A stretch of 64,000 nucleotides of DNA from Prochlorococcus sp. AG-363-P06 (GTDB lineage Bacteria; Cyanobacteriota; Cyanobacteriia; PCC-6307; Cyanobiaceae): NCBI GenBank assembly GCA_003280025.1, contig QCGD01000009.1, positions 19,644-83,643 of the forward strand, in the 5' to 3' direction. Each line of letters starts with the position of its first letter. Within the stretch, counting starts at the first letter, position 1. Of this stretch, positions 17,517-27,485 are shown one piece after another. The position numbers were made by a program, and so were the translations under genes. Under the pieces are notes generated by a model. The model had not been told where the DNA came from, searched no databases, and saw nothing but the letters and a program-made list of their open reading frames with translations.

Positions 17517-18847
17517 TATTTATCTGTCAGTGTTGCTAAATAACTACGTACATGAGTATTCCAACTGAAATGTCTATGGACACCTTCAATACCATTTCTG
17601 CTCCATACTTTCCATTCAGAAGTATTAGCCATACCTTTTTCAAGCATACCTTTGAATTTATTAATATCAGTCACGTCAACCAGTAACCCATTTTTACATT
17701 TTGATTGAATTTCTTGTGGACCACCATCGTCTGTGGAAATAATTGGCAACCCACAGGAAGAGGCTTCTAATAATGTTAAGCCAAATGGTTCTGCTAAAGC
17801 TGAATTAACAAATAATCCTCCTCTACTAGCTGCCCACCTATATAAAGAGGGTATTTGAGCTGGAGTATGTTTTTTTGGATAAGCTACTTTTCCATACAAA
17901 TTATACTTATCAATTATTTCAAAAATCTTTTGAAAAACATCTCTTTGTTGGGAATCAAGTTTTGAAGTACTATCACGACAACCCAATACCAAAATCAAAT
18001 TAGTCTTTCTTTTTAATTTTTCAGATCTTCCGTATGCCTCGACTAAAGCTGGAATATTTTTTCTTCTTACAGCTCTAGCAATTGTCAAAAGAGGAGGCTT
18101 TCTTAAATCCTTTAAAAAAGGAAGCATCATGTCATCTATTTCAGAAGTCTCAGTTGTTGAATGAATATGATGAAATTCTTTATGGTCAACTCCTGGAGAT
18201 ATTACCTTAGCTTTTAGCGAAGAAAAGGAAAGATATTGTGAATATTGATGGACAGATTCCTGTTTAGTACTTGTAACAACAACATCTGCAAATTTTAAAG
18301 CTTCTTCTTCTGCATCTATTCTCTTACTTATAAAGTACAGCTTTTCTATTTGATTCATTTTTAAACCTGCATCAAGCAATTTCCTTTGTTTTTCTCGTCC
18401 TAAGGAATGACCTGTAAAAATCAATGGGACTTTAAGATATTTACTTAATTTAACTCCTACATATCCAGCATCTGCATAATGTGCATGAATCCAATTTGGT
18501 TTATTATTCGTTTTTTTATAATAAGCAAATAGAGTTTCAGTTAATTCATCTAAGTAAGGCCAAAGTAATTCCTTTCTTAAATATTTGTTAGGCCCAAATT
18601 TAAATCTTAAAATTTTTAGCCCAGGTTCAACAAATTCTTTTTCTTTAGAATAGTCATTATCAACCTTACTATCTTTAATAAAACGAGTAACTAAATCTAC
18701 TTGGTCGACTTCAGAAGTATTAGCTAAACTTTTAACTAATTCTAATACGTATTTTGTTTGTCCTCCAGTATCTGAATCTCTACCTAACTCAAGATTTTTA
18801 GAACGAATTAAACCATGCAAATGTAAATGTAAAAACTTTAAACTCAT
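17435..18847 (-). CDS. Sucrose-phosphate synthase-like glycosyltransferase (GT4), glycosyltransferase domain only
   Basis: Predicted to transfer glucose from a nucleotide-sugar to fructose-6-phosphate, making sucrose-6-phosphate, a compatible solute in marine cyanobacteria. The N-terminal 'GRDSDTGGQTKYVLELVKSL' is the SPS/sucrose-synthase acceptor motif. 'IHAHYADAGYVGVKLS', 'FTGHSLGREKQRKLL' and the GT-B E-x7-E motif 'AEPFGLTLLEASSCGLPIIST' complete the domain. The conserved part ends at about residue 443; the remaining roughly 27 Ser-rich residues overlap the opposite-strand small ORF. No HAD phosphatase (SPP-like) domain follows, unlike longer bidomain SPS proteins, so the phosphatase must be encoded elsewhere. 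Confidence 0.85.
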   Translation of the reverse strand: MSLKFLHLHLHGLIRSKNLELGRDSDTGGQTKYVLELVKSLANTSEVDQVDLVTRFIKDSKVDNDYSKEKEFVEPGLKILRFKFGPNKYLRKELLWPYLDELTETLFAYYKKTNNKPNWIHAHYADAGYVGVKLSKYLKVPLIFTGHSLGREKQRKLLDAGLKMNQIEKLYFISKRIDAEEEALKFADVVVTSTKQESVHQYSQYLSFSSLKAKVISPGVDHKEFHHIHSTTETSEIDDMMLPFLKDLRKPPLLTIARAVRRKNIPALVEAYGRSEKLKRKTNLILVLGCRDSTSKLDSQQRDVFQKIFEIIDKYNLYGKVAYPKKHTPAQIPSLYRWAASRGGLFVNSALAEPFGLTLLEASSCGLPIISTDDGGPQEIQSKCKNGLLVDVTDINKFKGMLEKGMANTSEWKVWSRNGIEGVHRHFSWNTHVRSYLATLTDKYQTSSISSSSAIKQSCLKGSSSLIKPH

Positions 18848-19049
18848 TTTTTAACCTTCTATTCGATCTCTTTAATAGAAATAATATGGATTTCTAGAGT
18901 AAATATTAAGAAAGCATAATGATTTAGAATGGATTTTATGGAATAAATGTCAAGAAAGTTAGGCTTAGAAAGAACTCTGAGAAATTTTAAATAACTTTCA
19001 TTAACAATCAATAAATATACAATACGAAGAAATACAACTAAAAATTTAA

Positions 19050-21950
19050 CTATTTGAGGACTTTTTTAAGATATTTTGCAGTATGACTACTCGGATGCAT
19101 TGCAACATCTTCAGGAGTACCCTCAACAATAATTTCGCCACCTTTATCTCCTCCATCAGGCCCTAAATCAATTATCCAATCTGAACATCTAATAACATCT
19201 AAATTATGTTCAATAACAACTACTGAATTTCCTTTATCAACCAAACGTTGTATAACATCCATTAATTTATGGACATCGTAAAAACTTAAACCAGTAGTTG
19301 GCTCATCAATTAAATATAAAGTTTTACCTGTTGCTCTTTTGGATAACTCAGTCGCTAATTTTACTCTTTGAGCCTCTCCTCCAGATAATGTTGGTGCTGG
19401 CTGGCCTAATTTAACATAACCAAGACCTACATCGACTAATGTAGATAATCTATCAGCAGCATAAGGTATAGCTGAAAAAGTTTCGGCAGCCTGTTCAACT
19501 GTCATTTCTAAAACATCAGAGATATTGAAGCCTTTATATTTGACTTGAAGAGTTTCTCTATTAAAACGTGCTCCTTTGCAAACCTCACATTGCACATATA
19601 CATCAGGTAGAAAATTCATTTCAATAACATTAACTCCCTGCCCTTTACATGCTTCGCATCTCCCTCCTTTTACATTAAAACTAAACTGACCAGCCTGATA
19701 TCCTCTTGCTTTAGCTTCTACTGTCGCAGTAAATATCTGTCTAATTGGATCAAAAGCTCCTGTATAAGTTGCAGGGTTTGATCTTGGGGTTCTTCCTATT
19801 GGTGATTGATCAATAACAATCACTTTATCAATTGCTTTAATACCTTTTAATTCTTTAACACCGTTAGGAAAAGGAACTTTTAATCCTAAAGAATGACACA
19901 AAGCCGGATGAAGTAATTCATTAACTAAAGTACTTTTGCCACTTCCACTTACTCCTGTTACAGAAACAAGTCTACCTAAAGGAAATTCTACCGAAATATT
20001 CTTTAAATTATTTTTAGAGCAGTTATTTAAAATTAAGCTTTTTTTAACCGATGATCTTCGTTCTTTTGGAGTGGGAATTGACTTCTTTCCACTAAGGTAA
20101 GCTCCAGTTAAAGATTTATCTGATTTCAATACATCATCAAATGTTCCTTCTGCAATAATTTCACCACCATAAAGGCCTGCTCCTGGTCCAATATCGACCA
20201 AGTAATCTGCACTTTTCATGGTGTCTTCGTCATGTTCAACAACAACTAAAGTGTTTCCTAAATCCCTTAGGCTTTTTAGTGTTTGCAATAATCTGTCATT
20301 ATCTCTCTGATGTAAACCAATACTCGGTTCATCTAAGACATATAAAACACCAGTAAGGCCTGCTCCTATTTGCGTAGCCAATCTTATACGCTGAGCCTCT
20401 CCTCCAGACAGAGTCATTGCTGGCCTGTCTAATGTTAAATAATCCAACCCTACATTAATAAGAAACTTTAAACGTAAACGAATCTCCTTTAATACCAATT
20501 CGCCTATTTGTTTTTGCTTCTCTGATAAAGAAATATTTTCCTTAGCGACATTACTTAATCCCATTATTCTCTCTACATGTAATAAGGTTTCTGAAACACT
20601 AATAGAAGTTAAGTCAGTAATGTTGTAAGGCCCAAGTTTAACAGCAAGAGCCTCTGGTCTTAATCTTTTGCCAGAACAGGTTTTACAAGGAACTAATTCA
20701 AGATACTTATCTAACTTTTGTTTGACTGATTCTCCATTTGCTTCGGTTAATTGCCTCTCTAATATTGGCAAAATTCCTTCAAAAGGTCTTTCAAAACCAC
20801 TGGGAGTTTTAAAACGGCTATCAGCTTGGATTAAGATTGGCTTATCAGATCCAAAAAGTAACACATTTTTTTGCAGATCAGTTAATTCCTTCCAAGGAGT
20901 TTTCAGTTCAAATCCATAAGCTTGACCAACTGAATATAGTAATGAGAAGTAATAAGTATTATCTTTTTCACTCCAAGGTGCTATCGCAGCGTAGACAGGT
21001 AAAGATTTATCTGGAATAACTCTATCTGCAGTAAATTTTTTTAAAAAACCTATACCATGACAATCTGGACATGCCCCATAAGGACTGTTAAAAGAAAATA
21101 ATCGAGGAGAAAGTTCTTCTACTATAGACCCATGAATTGGGCAAGCATAATTCTCTGAATATAATGTTTCTCTTTCTAAATTAGGAGGTAATTTTTCTCC
21201 TTTTTTTGGAACAACTTCTACAATTGCTAAGCCATCTCCCCTTTTGAGACAAGTTTGCAAAGAATCATTCAATCGTTCTTGTATGCCTTCTCTTGAAATT
21301 AATCTATCTACTACAACTTCAATATTATGTGTTTGATTTTTATCTAGTTCAATACTATCTGCTAGCTCTCTTACCTCGCTATTGATTCTTACTCTAGCAA
21401 AACCTTCAGCAGCTAATCCCCTAAGTAATTTGGAATGTGTTCCTTTTTTTCCTCTTACAACAGGAGCTAGCAATTGATATCTTGTACCTTCAGGTAATAA
21501 AACTATTTGATCAACCATTTCGTCAATTGTTTGAGGAGCAATTGGATTGCCACAATGATGACAATGAGGCTCACCTGCTCGCCCAAACAATAATCTTAAA
21601 TAATCTTGTATCTCTGTTACTGTTCCAACAGTTGAGCGAGGATTATGACTTGTAGATTTTTGATCTATTGATATAGCAGGAGATAAACCTTCAATATTAT
21701 CAACATCTGGTTTATCAACTTGACCTAAAAATTGTCTAGCATAAGCAGAAAGACTCTCAACATATCTTCGTTGACCTTCAGCAAAAATAGTATCAAATGC
21801 TAAAGAACTTTTCCCACTACCACTAACCCCTGTAAAAACTATAAATTTATTTCTTGGAAGAGAAAGATCAATATTTTTAAGATTATGTTGACGAGCTCCT
21901 CTTATATTTATTGCGTTATCATCTTGAAAACTCTTATTATTTTGAACCAT
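19050..21950 (-). CDS. uvrA: Excinuclease ABC subunit A
   Basis: DNA-damage recognition ATPase of nucleotide excision repair, acting with UvrB and UvrC. The 966 residues match the family. It has two ABC modules, with Walker A 'GVSGSGKSSLAFDT' (about 41) and 'GVSGSGKSTLVNELL', signature motifs 'LSGGEAQRIRLATQ' and 'LSGGEAQRVKLATE', and zinc-finger cysteines 'CHHCGNP', 'CPDCHG', 'CKTCSG', 'CEACKG'...'CEVCKG'. It lies 53 bp downstream of recN on the same strand, forming a repair pair. I saw no obvious LexA-type palindrome upstream. Confidence 0.98.
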   Translation of the reverse strand: MVQNNKSFQDDNAINIRGARQHNLKNIDLSLPRNKFIVFTGVSGSGKSSLAFDTIFAEGQRRYVESLSAYARQFLGQVDKPDVDNIEGLSPAISIDQKSTSHNPRSTVGTVTEIQDYLRLLFGRAGEPHCHHCGNPIAPQTIDEMVDQIVLLPEGTRYQLLAPVVRGKKGTHSKLLRGLAAEGFARVRINSEVRELADSIELDKNQTHNIEVVVDRLISREGIQERLNDSLQTCLKRGDGLAIVEVVPKKGEKLPPNLERETLYSENYACPIHGSIVEELSPRLFSFNSPYGACPDCHGIGFLKKFTADRVIPDKSLPVYAAIAPWSEKDNTYYFSLLYSVGQAYGFELKTPWKELTDLQKNVLLFGSDKPILIQADSRFKTPSGFERPFEGILPILERQLTEANGESVKQKLDKYLELVPCKTCSGKRLRPEALAVKLGPYNITDLTSISVSETLLHVERIMGLSNVAKENISLSEKQKQIGELVLKEIRLRLKFLINVGLDYLTLDRPAMTLSGGEAQRIRLATQIGAGLTGVLYVLDEPSIGLHQRDNDRLLQTLKSLRDLGNTLVVVEHDEDTMKSADYLVDIGPGAGLYGGEIIAEGTFDDVLKSDKSLTGAYLSGKKSIPTPKERRSSVKKSLILNNCSKNNLKNISVEFPLGRLVSVTGVSGSGKSTLVNELLHPALCHSLGLKVPFPNGVKELKGIKAIDKVIVIDQSPIGRTPRSNPATYTGAFDPIRQIFTATVEAKARGYQAGQFSFNVKGGRCEACKGQGVNVIEMNFLPDVYVQCEVCKGARFNRETLQVKYKGFNISDVLEMTVEQAAETFSAIPYAADRLSTLVDVGLGYVKLGQPAPTLSGGEAQRVKLATELSKRATGKTLYLIDEPTTGLSFYDVHKLMDVIQRLVDKGNSVVVIEHNLDVIRCSDWIIDLGPDGGDKGGEIIVEGTPEDVAMHPSSHTAKYLKKVLK

Positions 21951-22003
21951 GTTTAAATCTATTTTGATTTAAAAAAACTTATTATAGTAGAATTTTTTTT
22001 ATT

Positions 22004-23683
22004 TTACGCAGCAGCCCTATCTAGAAGTATCGAAGCGTAATCATTTGCCTCTCCAAAGCCTCCTCCAATCAATTCTATTAATTCACCCTGCCTGTCTTTC
22101 TTTGTCATTAGTTTTGAAATAGAAGTATAAGTTAATCCATTGATTACCTTTTTCTTTACTTTGAAATGGGCTTTGGCAGCAGCAGCTAAAAAAGGCTGGT
22201 GAGTAATACATAAAATCTGTTGTTCTTTTGAAATTGATTTTATTAGTTCTACTAATGAAAATAATGACTTACCACTTAAACCACTATCAATCTCATCTAA
22301 GAAAAAAGAATTAGCTTTTTTAGAGATACTTGATTTAATAGCTAATAAAAATCTAGACATTTCTCCACCAGAAATGACTTTAGAAAGGGGGGCTAGTTTT
22401 TGATCAGGATTTGCAGAAAACAAAAAGTTTATATTTTCAGTGCCATCACTTGAAGGATTGATCTTTTCAAATTCAATAGAAAACTTTGCATTTCCCAAAC
22501 CTAAACTATTCAATATACACATAACTGAATCCTGCAATCTACTAGCAATTTGTCTTCTTTCTTCAGACTGGAAAACAAAAAGAGAATTTAAATTAATCTC
22601 TAAGTTATTTATTTGATTTTCCAATTTATCAATTTCCTCTTCATAAACATTACTCGATAAATAAGTCTTTAAATGATCTCGCTTTTCAATTAATTGAGGC
22701 AATTCTAGAGAAAACGTTCTTTCTAAGTTTTTTAAAAAAAATAATCTTTTTTGAATATCTTCAAGACTAACTTCACTACTTTCCTCTTGTTGGATATATG
22801 AATTAAGTTCAAAAATTAAATTTTCTACATAATCCTGAATAATAAATAATTTTTCTTTAAATTCATTTATTTTCAAATCAAATTCTGCAGATTTATTAAT
22901 ATCTTTTATTGACTGATCAATCAAAACTGCTACTGATGGTTCATCATCCCTAAAGTTATTTAAATACTTTAAAGTTCGTTGAATTGAATTATTGATTGAA
23001 AGACTATTGGCAAGCTTTTTTTCTTGTGATTCTAATTCTAAAATTTCATCAACAGCTGATAAATTTGCTTCTTCTAAAAGATTAAACATCTCTTTAATTG
23101 CTAAATTATTTTCTTGTTGCTTCTTGCTTAATTCTATTTTCTCTAGCATTAACCGTTTTAAGGTCGTACATTTTTTCCATTCATCTTTAATATTAGCGTT
23201 CGTTTCTTTTAAGTCTTTTGAACCTAAGTCATCAATAATTAATCTTCTATATTCTTGTGAATCAAATAAAAAGCTGTCAGATTGGCCAGCAAAATCTATT
23301 AAAAAGCGTCCCAGCTCTTGTAAAAGTTTTTTATTTATTGAGAAATCATTAAGAGTATATTTAGATAGAACTTTATTATTTTTTTTTAAAGATTTTCTTT
23401 GAATAATTAATTCTGATAAATTGTCTTGAAAACCATTTTTAATTAACCAATTATTAATTTGCACAGAAGAAGAAAATTTGCACTCAATTAAACAATGATC
23501 TTTTCCTGGACGAATTAAGTGATTTAAAGGTATATTAGTTCCACCAAATAAAGCATTTAAAGAATCTAAAATCAGTGATTTTCCTGAACCTGAATCACCA
23601 GTAAGAACATTCAAACCTTTTTCGAAATTAATTTCTATAATTTCAATTAAGGCAACATTCTTTAATTTTAATTGTATTAACAT
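22004..23683 (-). CDS. recN: DNA repair protein RecN
   Basis: SMC-like ATPase for double-strand-break repair. The N-terminal ABC half carries Walker A 'GLNVLTGDSGSGKSLILDS' (about 23-41; the common form is GETGAGKS). A long Leu/Glu/Lys coiled-coil region spans about 150-370. The C-terminal half has signature 'VISGGEMSRFLLAIKS', Walker B 'SFFLDEIDSGLSG' and 'QILCITHQPFLAAAA'. At 559 residues it has normal size. It diverges from the ABC1 kinase gene across 68 bp, and uvrA follows it on the same strand. Confidence 0.96.
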   Translation of the reverse strand: MLIQLKLKNVALIEIIEINFEKGLNVLTGDSGSGKSLILDSLNALFGGTNIPLNHLIRPGKDHCLIECKFSSSVQINNWLIKNGFQDNLSELIIQRKSLKKNNKVLSKYTLNDFSINKKLLQELGRFLIDFAGQSDSFLFDSQEYRRLIIDDLGSKDLKETNANIKDEWKKCTTLKRLMLEKIELSKKQQENNLAIKEMFNLLEEANLSAVDEILELESQEKKLANSLSINNSIQRTLKYLNNFRDDEPSVAVLIDQSIKDINKSAEFDLKINEFKEKLFIIQDYVENLIFELNSYIQQEESSEVSLEDIQKRLFFLKNLERTFSLELPQLIEKRDHLKTYLSSNVYEEEIDKLENQINNLEINLNSLFVFQSEERRQIASRLQDSVMCILNSLGLGNAKFSIEFEKINPSSDGTENINFLFSANPDQKLAPLSKVISGGEMSRFLLAIKSSISKKANSFFLDEIDSGLSGKSLFSLVELIKSISKEQQILCITHQPFLAAAAKAHFKVKKKVINGLTYTSISKLMTKKDRQGELIELIGGGFGEANDYASILLDRAAA

Positions 23684-23751
23684 GATAAATCTTCCATATA
23701 AAGAAATTAACTCCTTTTTTAAAAAAATAAAGGGTTTAAATAAATAAAGTT

Positions 23752-25608
23752 ATGAATGGAGATTTTACAGATTTTATTGAGGTTTCAGGACTACTAAAAT
23801 ATGATCCAGAAACAATTTCTAAAATTTACCAAAAGAATCCAAAAAGATTATTAAAAAGATTGTGGGAAACACTTATTCCTATATTTGCATATATTTTTTC
23901 TGTTGGATGGGATAAATTAACTGGACAATTAAAACAAGAAAGAAACGCAAGATTAAGAGCCAAACAGTTAACTGATTTATTAGTAGAATTAGGACCTGCA
24001 TTTGTTAAAGCGGGTCAAGCTTTATCTACTAGACCAGATATTATACCAGTAATTCTCTTAGAAGAATTATCCGAATTACAAGATCAATTACCAGGCTTTG
24101 ATGGAAACAAAGCAATGGAGCTAATTGAAGAGGATCTAAACTCAAAAATTGATGACATTTTTTTATCTATTGAAAAAGAACCAATTTCTGCTGCATCTTT
24201 GGGACAAGTTCACAAAGCTATTCTAAAAAACCAAGAAATTGTTGCTGTTAAAGTACAGAGACCTGGGTTAAGAGAACAAATAACTCTGGATCTATATATT
24301 GTTAGAAATATTGCGTATTGGTTAAAAAATAATATTGGATTGATAAGAAGTGATCTTGTGGCATTGATTGATGAACTAGGTAAAAGAGTTTTTGAAGAGA
24401 TGGATTACTTAAACGAGGCTGCAAATGCTGAAAAATTTAGAAATCTGCATAAGAATAATCAAATGATTGCCGTTCCAAAAATATACAAAGAAATAACATC
24501 AAGAAGAGTTTTAACAATGGAATGGATCGATGGAACAAAACTTACAAATTTAGAAGATGTTAAAAAATCAGGTATAGATCCAGACAAAATGATTGATATA
24601 GGAGTTCAGTGTAGTTTAGAGCAACTTTTAGAACATGGTTTTTTTCATGCTGACCCCCATCCAGGGAATTTATTAGCTTTGAAAGATGGCAGATTGTGCT
24701 ACTTAGATTTTGGAATGATGAGTGAAGTTTCTAGAGAGTCTAGATCTGGTTTAATCCAAGCAGTTGTTCATTTAGTAAATAAAAACTTTGATAAATTATC
24801 ACAAGACTTTGTAAAGCTTGGATTCTTATCGGAAGAAGTTAATCTTGAGCCAATCGTTCCTGCTTTTCAAGATGTATTTATAAATGCCGTAGAAGAAGGT
24901 GTTTCAAAAATGGATTTTAAAAGCGTAACTGATGATATGTCAGGAGTTATGTACAAATTCCCATTTAAATTACCACCATACTATGCACTGATAATTAGGT
25001 CATTACTAACTTTAGAAGGGATTGCTCTTAGTGTTGATCCAAACTTTAAAATATTAGGAGCAGCTTACCCATATTTTGCAAGAAGATTAATGGAGGATCC
25101 TGATCCGGAACTTAGAGAAAGTTTAAAAGAAATGCTGTTTGATAACAAAAAATTTAAATGGGACCGGCTAGAAGATCTTCTTTCAAATGCTGCAAAACAA
25201 ACAGATTTAGACTTAGAAAAACTTTTAGATGAAATAATAAATCTTCTATTTTCTCCTAAGGGAGGATTTCTCAGAAACGAAATAATTGAAAGTTTAACAA
25301 ATCAAATCGACTCAATTGCTTTCACTTTTTTAAAAAATTTCAACAACTTACTTCCAAAATCTATTAAATTAAATATTAATAGTGATAATAATAATTTAAA
25401 TGACTTAATAATATACATAGAACCATTTAAAAATTTCTTAGAAATTTTACAAAAAGTACCAGGATACTCTATGGATATTTTTCTGAAGAGAATTCCTAGA
25501 CTTATAAACGAACCTTACACAAAAGAAATGAGTTTTAAAATAGCGAAAAAAGTAACAGAAAAAGGAGTAGTAAGACTTGTAAAAATTGCTGCAGGTACAA
25601 ATATTTAA
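23752..25608 (+). CDS. ABC1/UbiB family atypical kinase (COQ8-like)
   Basis: Atypical protein-kinase-like ATPase; cyanobacterial and plastid members act in quinone (plastoquinone/tocopherol) metabolism, but the exact substrate is unknown. Family motifs are 'LGPAFVKAGQALSTRPDIIP' (KxGQ, about 80-99), 'PISAASLGQVHKA' (A-rich loop), 'VAVKVQRPGLREQI', 'FFHADPHPGNLLAL' and 'LDFGMM'. At 618 residues it is full length. The C-terminal region 'GVVRLVKIAAGTNI' is hydrophobic. The DUF1400 gene begins one base after the stop, so the two are certainly co-transcribed. Confidence 0.93.
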   Translation: MNGDFTDFIEVSGLLKYDPETISKIYQKNPKRLLKRLWETLIPIFAYIFSVGWDKLTGQLKQERNARLRAKQLTDLLVELGPAFVKAGQALSTRPDIIPVILLEELSELQDQLPGFDGNKAMELIEEDLNSKIDDIFLSIEKEPISAASLGQVHKAILKNQEIVAVKVQRPGLREQITLDLYIVRNIAYWLKNNIGLIRSDLVALIDELGKRVFEEMDYLNEAANAEKFRNLHKNNQMIAVPKIYKEITSRRVLTMEWIDGTKLTNLEDVKKSGIDPDKMIDIGVQCSLEQLLEHGFFHADPHPGNLLALKDGRLCYLDFGMMSEVSRESRSGLIQAVVHLVNKNFDKLSQDFVKLGFLSEEVNLEPIVPAFQDVFINAVEEGVSKMDFKSVTDDMSGVMYKFPFKLPPYYALIIRSLLTLEGIALSVDPNFKILGAAYPYFARRLMEDPDPELRESLKEMLFDNKKFKWDRLEDLLSNAAKQTDLDLEKLLDEIINLLFSPKGGFLRNEIIESLTNQIDSIAFTFLKNFNNLLPKSIKLNINSDNNNLNDLIIYIEPFKNFLEILQKVPGYSMDIFLKRIPRLINEPYTKEMSFKIAKKVTEKGVVRLVKIAAGTNI

Positions 25609-25609
25609 A

Positions 25610-26182
25610 ATGAAATTTTATAAAAATTTAATTCCTAAAATCAGCTTAATTTTAATTAGTAATATATTTTTATTTAATACTCCAAAAGTTCAATCTGCTG
25701 AAAATATTAAAATAATTTATAGCATCTTTTCTAGAACAATTGAAGTAGATTCTTTAAAAAAATTTGCTAAAGAAGGTTATGCATCTGACAATTTAAGAAG
25801 AATTTTAAGAGCAACTGGATCTTCAGATGAAAAAATTAAATATACATTAAACAAACAATTTGAAGTTCCAATTACTATTGCAAGCAAGTTAGTTAATTCC
25901 GAGATAGGTAATGTCTTTTTAACAAGACTTTCATCAATAATTCATCCAACCAGAGCAAAAGATGAAAGAACTGGTAAGCTTGCTCTAAAAGCAAGCGTAA
26001 TACAAGGTTTAAACTTAGGCGATGAAAAGATAAATCTTCTTAATTTTTTTGATGCATATCCAACTAAAACTGTTATTTTAAATGTCAACGCTTTGAGCAA
26101 AGTTTTAAATAAAGTAGAATCAATTTCAGAATTATTAGACTTTTTCACAAATTCTCCTCTAGAAAAAATTAAAACAAATTAA
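25610..26182 (+). CDS. DUF1400 (alpha/beta-hydrolase N-terminal-like) secreted protein
   Basis: A 190-residue protein with an N-terminal signal peptide ('ISLILISNIFLFNTPKVQSA', likely cut after QSA near residue 30). A helical domain follows ('IYSIFSRTIEVDSLKKFAKEG', 'RATGSSDEKIKYTLNKQFEV') matching the cyanobacterial DUF1400 region usually fused in front of an alpha/beta hydrolase. No GxSxG nucleophile elbow or hydrolase domain follows, so this is DUF1400 alone. ATG 25610 directly after the UbiB-like stop is preferred over the track start inside that gene. Function unknown; probably periplasmic or lumenal. Confidence 0.75.
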   Translation: MKFYKNLIPKISLILISNIFLFNTPKVQSAENIKIIYSIFSRTIEVDSLKKFAKEGYASDNLRRILRATGSSDEKIKYTLNKQFEVPITIASKLVNSEIGNVFLTRLSSIIHPTRAKDERTGKLALKASVIQGLNLGDEKINLLNFFDAYPTKTVILNVNALSKVLNKVESISELLDFFTNSPLEKIKTN

Positions 26183-26188
26183 ACAATT

Positions 26189-27292
26189 ATGTTGTTAATA
26201 AATAAAATCAAAAACAAACTGCGTCTCTCATACAGAAAAAAAAGATGGCCTGGCTTAATTAATGCTTATAAAAATTATCTACCAGTTACATCGAATACTC
26301 CTATTATATCGCTAAATGAAGGCAATACTCCCTTAATACTGAGTAATTCAATTAGTCAATTAATTGGAAACGGAACAAAAGTTTATTTAAAATATGATGG
26401 CCTTAATCCTACGGGATCTTTCAAAGATCGAGGAATGACAATGGCAATTAGTAAAGCAAAAGAAGAAGGTAAACAAGCAGTTATTTGTGCTAGTACTGGA
26501 AACACTTCTGCTGCTGCTGCTGCTTATGCTTCTAGAGGTGGATTAAAGTCATATGTTTTAATCCCTGAAGGTTATGTTGCTCAAGGAAAGCTTGCTCAAG
26601 CTTTGATGTATGGAGCGGAAATAATATCTATAAAAGGTAATTTCGATAAAGCTTTAGAAATAGTAAGAGAATTATCTACAAAATATCCAATAGAACTTGT
26701 AAATTCTGTAAATCCATACCGAATACAAGGTCAAAAAACTGCAGCTTTTGAAATAATAGATGATCTAGGTCATGCACCTGATTGGATTTGTATTCCAATG
26801 GGAAATGCAGGTAATATAACTGCATATTGGTTAGGGTTTCAAGAATATTTAAAAATAAAAAGAAATTTAAAATTACCAATAATGATGGGTTTCCAATCTG
26901 AAGGTTCTGCACCATTAGTAAATAATATAATTGTTAAAAACCCAGAGACAATAGCAACCGCTATTAGAATTGGAAATCCCGTTAATAGAGAAAAAGCAAA
27001 AAAAGTTAAAAAAGAAAGTAAAGGTGACTTTCAATCTGTAACCGACGAAGAAATAATAAATGCTTATAAAATACTTGCTAAAGAAGGTGTTTTTTGTGAA
27101 CCTGCAAGTGCAGCATCAGTTGCAGGATTAATAAAAAATAAAAATAGAATAAAAAAAGAATCAACTATTGTTTGTGTTTTAACTGGAAATGGTTTAAAAG
27201 ATCCTGATTGTGCAATCAAAAATAATGATGCGATTTTTAGAAAAAATGTTGAGCCTTTGTTACAAGATATAAGCAAAATATTAGGATATTAG
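26189..27292 (+). CDS. thrC: Threonine synthase
   Basis: PLP enzyme converting O-phosphohomoserine to threonine. The 367-residue fold-type II protein carries the PLP lysine in '[18 protein letters not shown]' (K79) and '[20 protein letters not shown]', the phosphate-binding '[18 protein letters not shown]' and the C-terminal '[11 protein letters not shown]'. It begins 6 bp after the DUF1400 ORF. It is the last gene before the putative replication origin. Confidence 0.95.
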   Translation: MLLINKIKNKLRLSYRKKRWPGLINAYKNYLPVTSNTPIISLNEGNTPLILSNSISQLIGNGTKVYLKYDGLNPTGSFKDRGMTMAISKAKEEGKQAVICASTGNTSAAAAAYASRGGLKSYVLIPEGYVAQGKLAQALMYGAEIISIKGNFDKALEIVRELSTKYPIELVNSVNPYRIQGQKTAAFEIIDDLGHAPDWICIPMGNAGNITAYWLGFQEYLKIKRNLKLPIMMGFQSEGSAPLVNNIIVKNPETIATAIRIGNPVNREKAKKVKKESKGDFQSVTDEEIINAYKILAKEGVFCEPASAASVAGLIKNKNRIKKESTIVCVLTGNGLKDPDCAIKNNDAIFRKNVEPLLQDISKILGY

Positions 27293-27313
27293 TAAAACAA
27301 AAAAATTAGTGTC

Positions 27314-27322
27314 TGTGGAAAG
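27314..27322 (-). promoter_or_regulatory. DnaA-box-like site CTTTCCACA (minus strand)
   Basis: TGTGGAAAG on the + strand; one mismatch to TTTTCCACA. It forms an inverted pair with the CTTTCCACA at 27433, the shared core being CTTTCCACAGA. Confidence 0.55.
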
Positions 27323-27343
27323 AGAGAAAAACTAAAATATAAT

Positions 27344-27352
27344 TGTTGATAA
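27344..27352 (-). promoter_or_regulatory. DnaA-box-like site TTATCAACA (minus strand)
   Basis: TGTTGATAA on the + strand; one mismatch to TTATCCACA. Confidence 0.5.
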
Positions 27353-27387
27353 ACAGTTAAATAAAAATTAAAAATGTTAAATTATCT

Positions 27388-27406
27388 TTCTTAAATTTTA
27401 TAAATT
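27388..27406. repeat. AT-rich origin repeat, copy 1
   Basis: TTCTTAAATTTTATAAATT; a second copy lacking one A lies at 27524-27541. Confidence 0.6.
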
Positions 27407-27432
27407 AAAAAAAAATCCACATAAATAAATAT

Positions 27433-27441
27433 CTTTCCACA
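27433..27441 (+). promoter_or_regulatory. DnaA-box-like site CTTTCCACA (plus strand)
   Basis: One mismatch to TTTTCCACA. A weaker AAATCCACA lies just upstream at 27413-27421. Confidence 0.55.
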
Positions 27442-27485
27442 GATAAAAATTTACTAAACTGATTTTCAGAAAGGGTTTTGATCCA

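Noticed and set aside
22992-23402. 136-aa + strand ORF opposite recN
   Set aside because: Ser/Phe-rich antisense of the recN coiled-coil; recN motifs continue through on the other strand.
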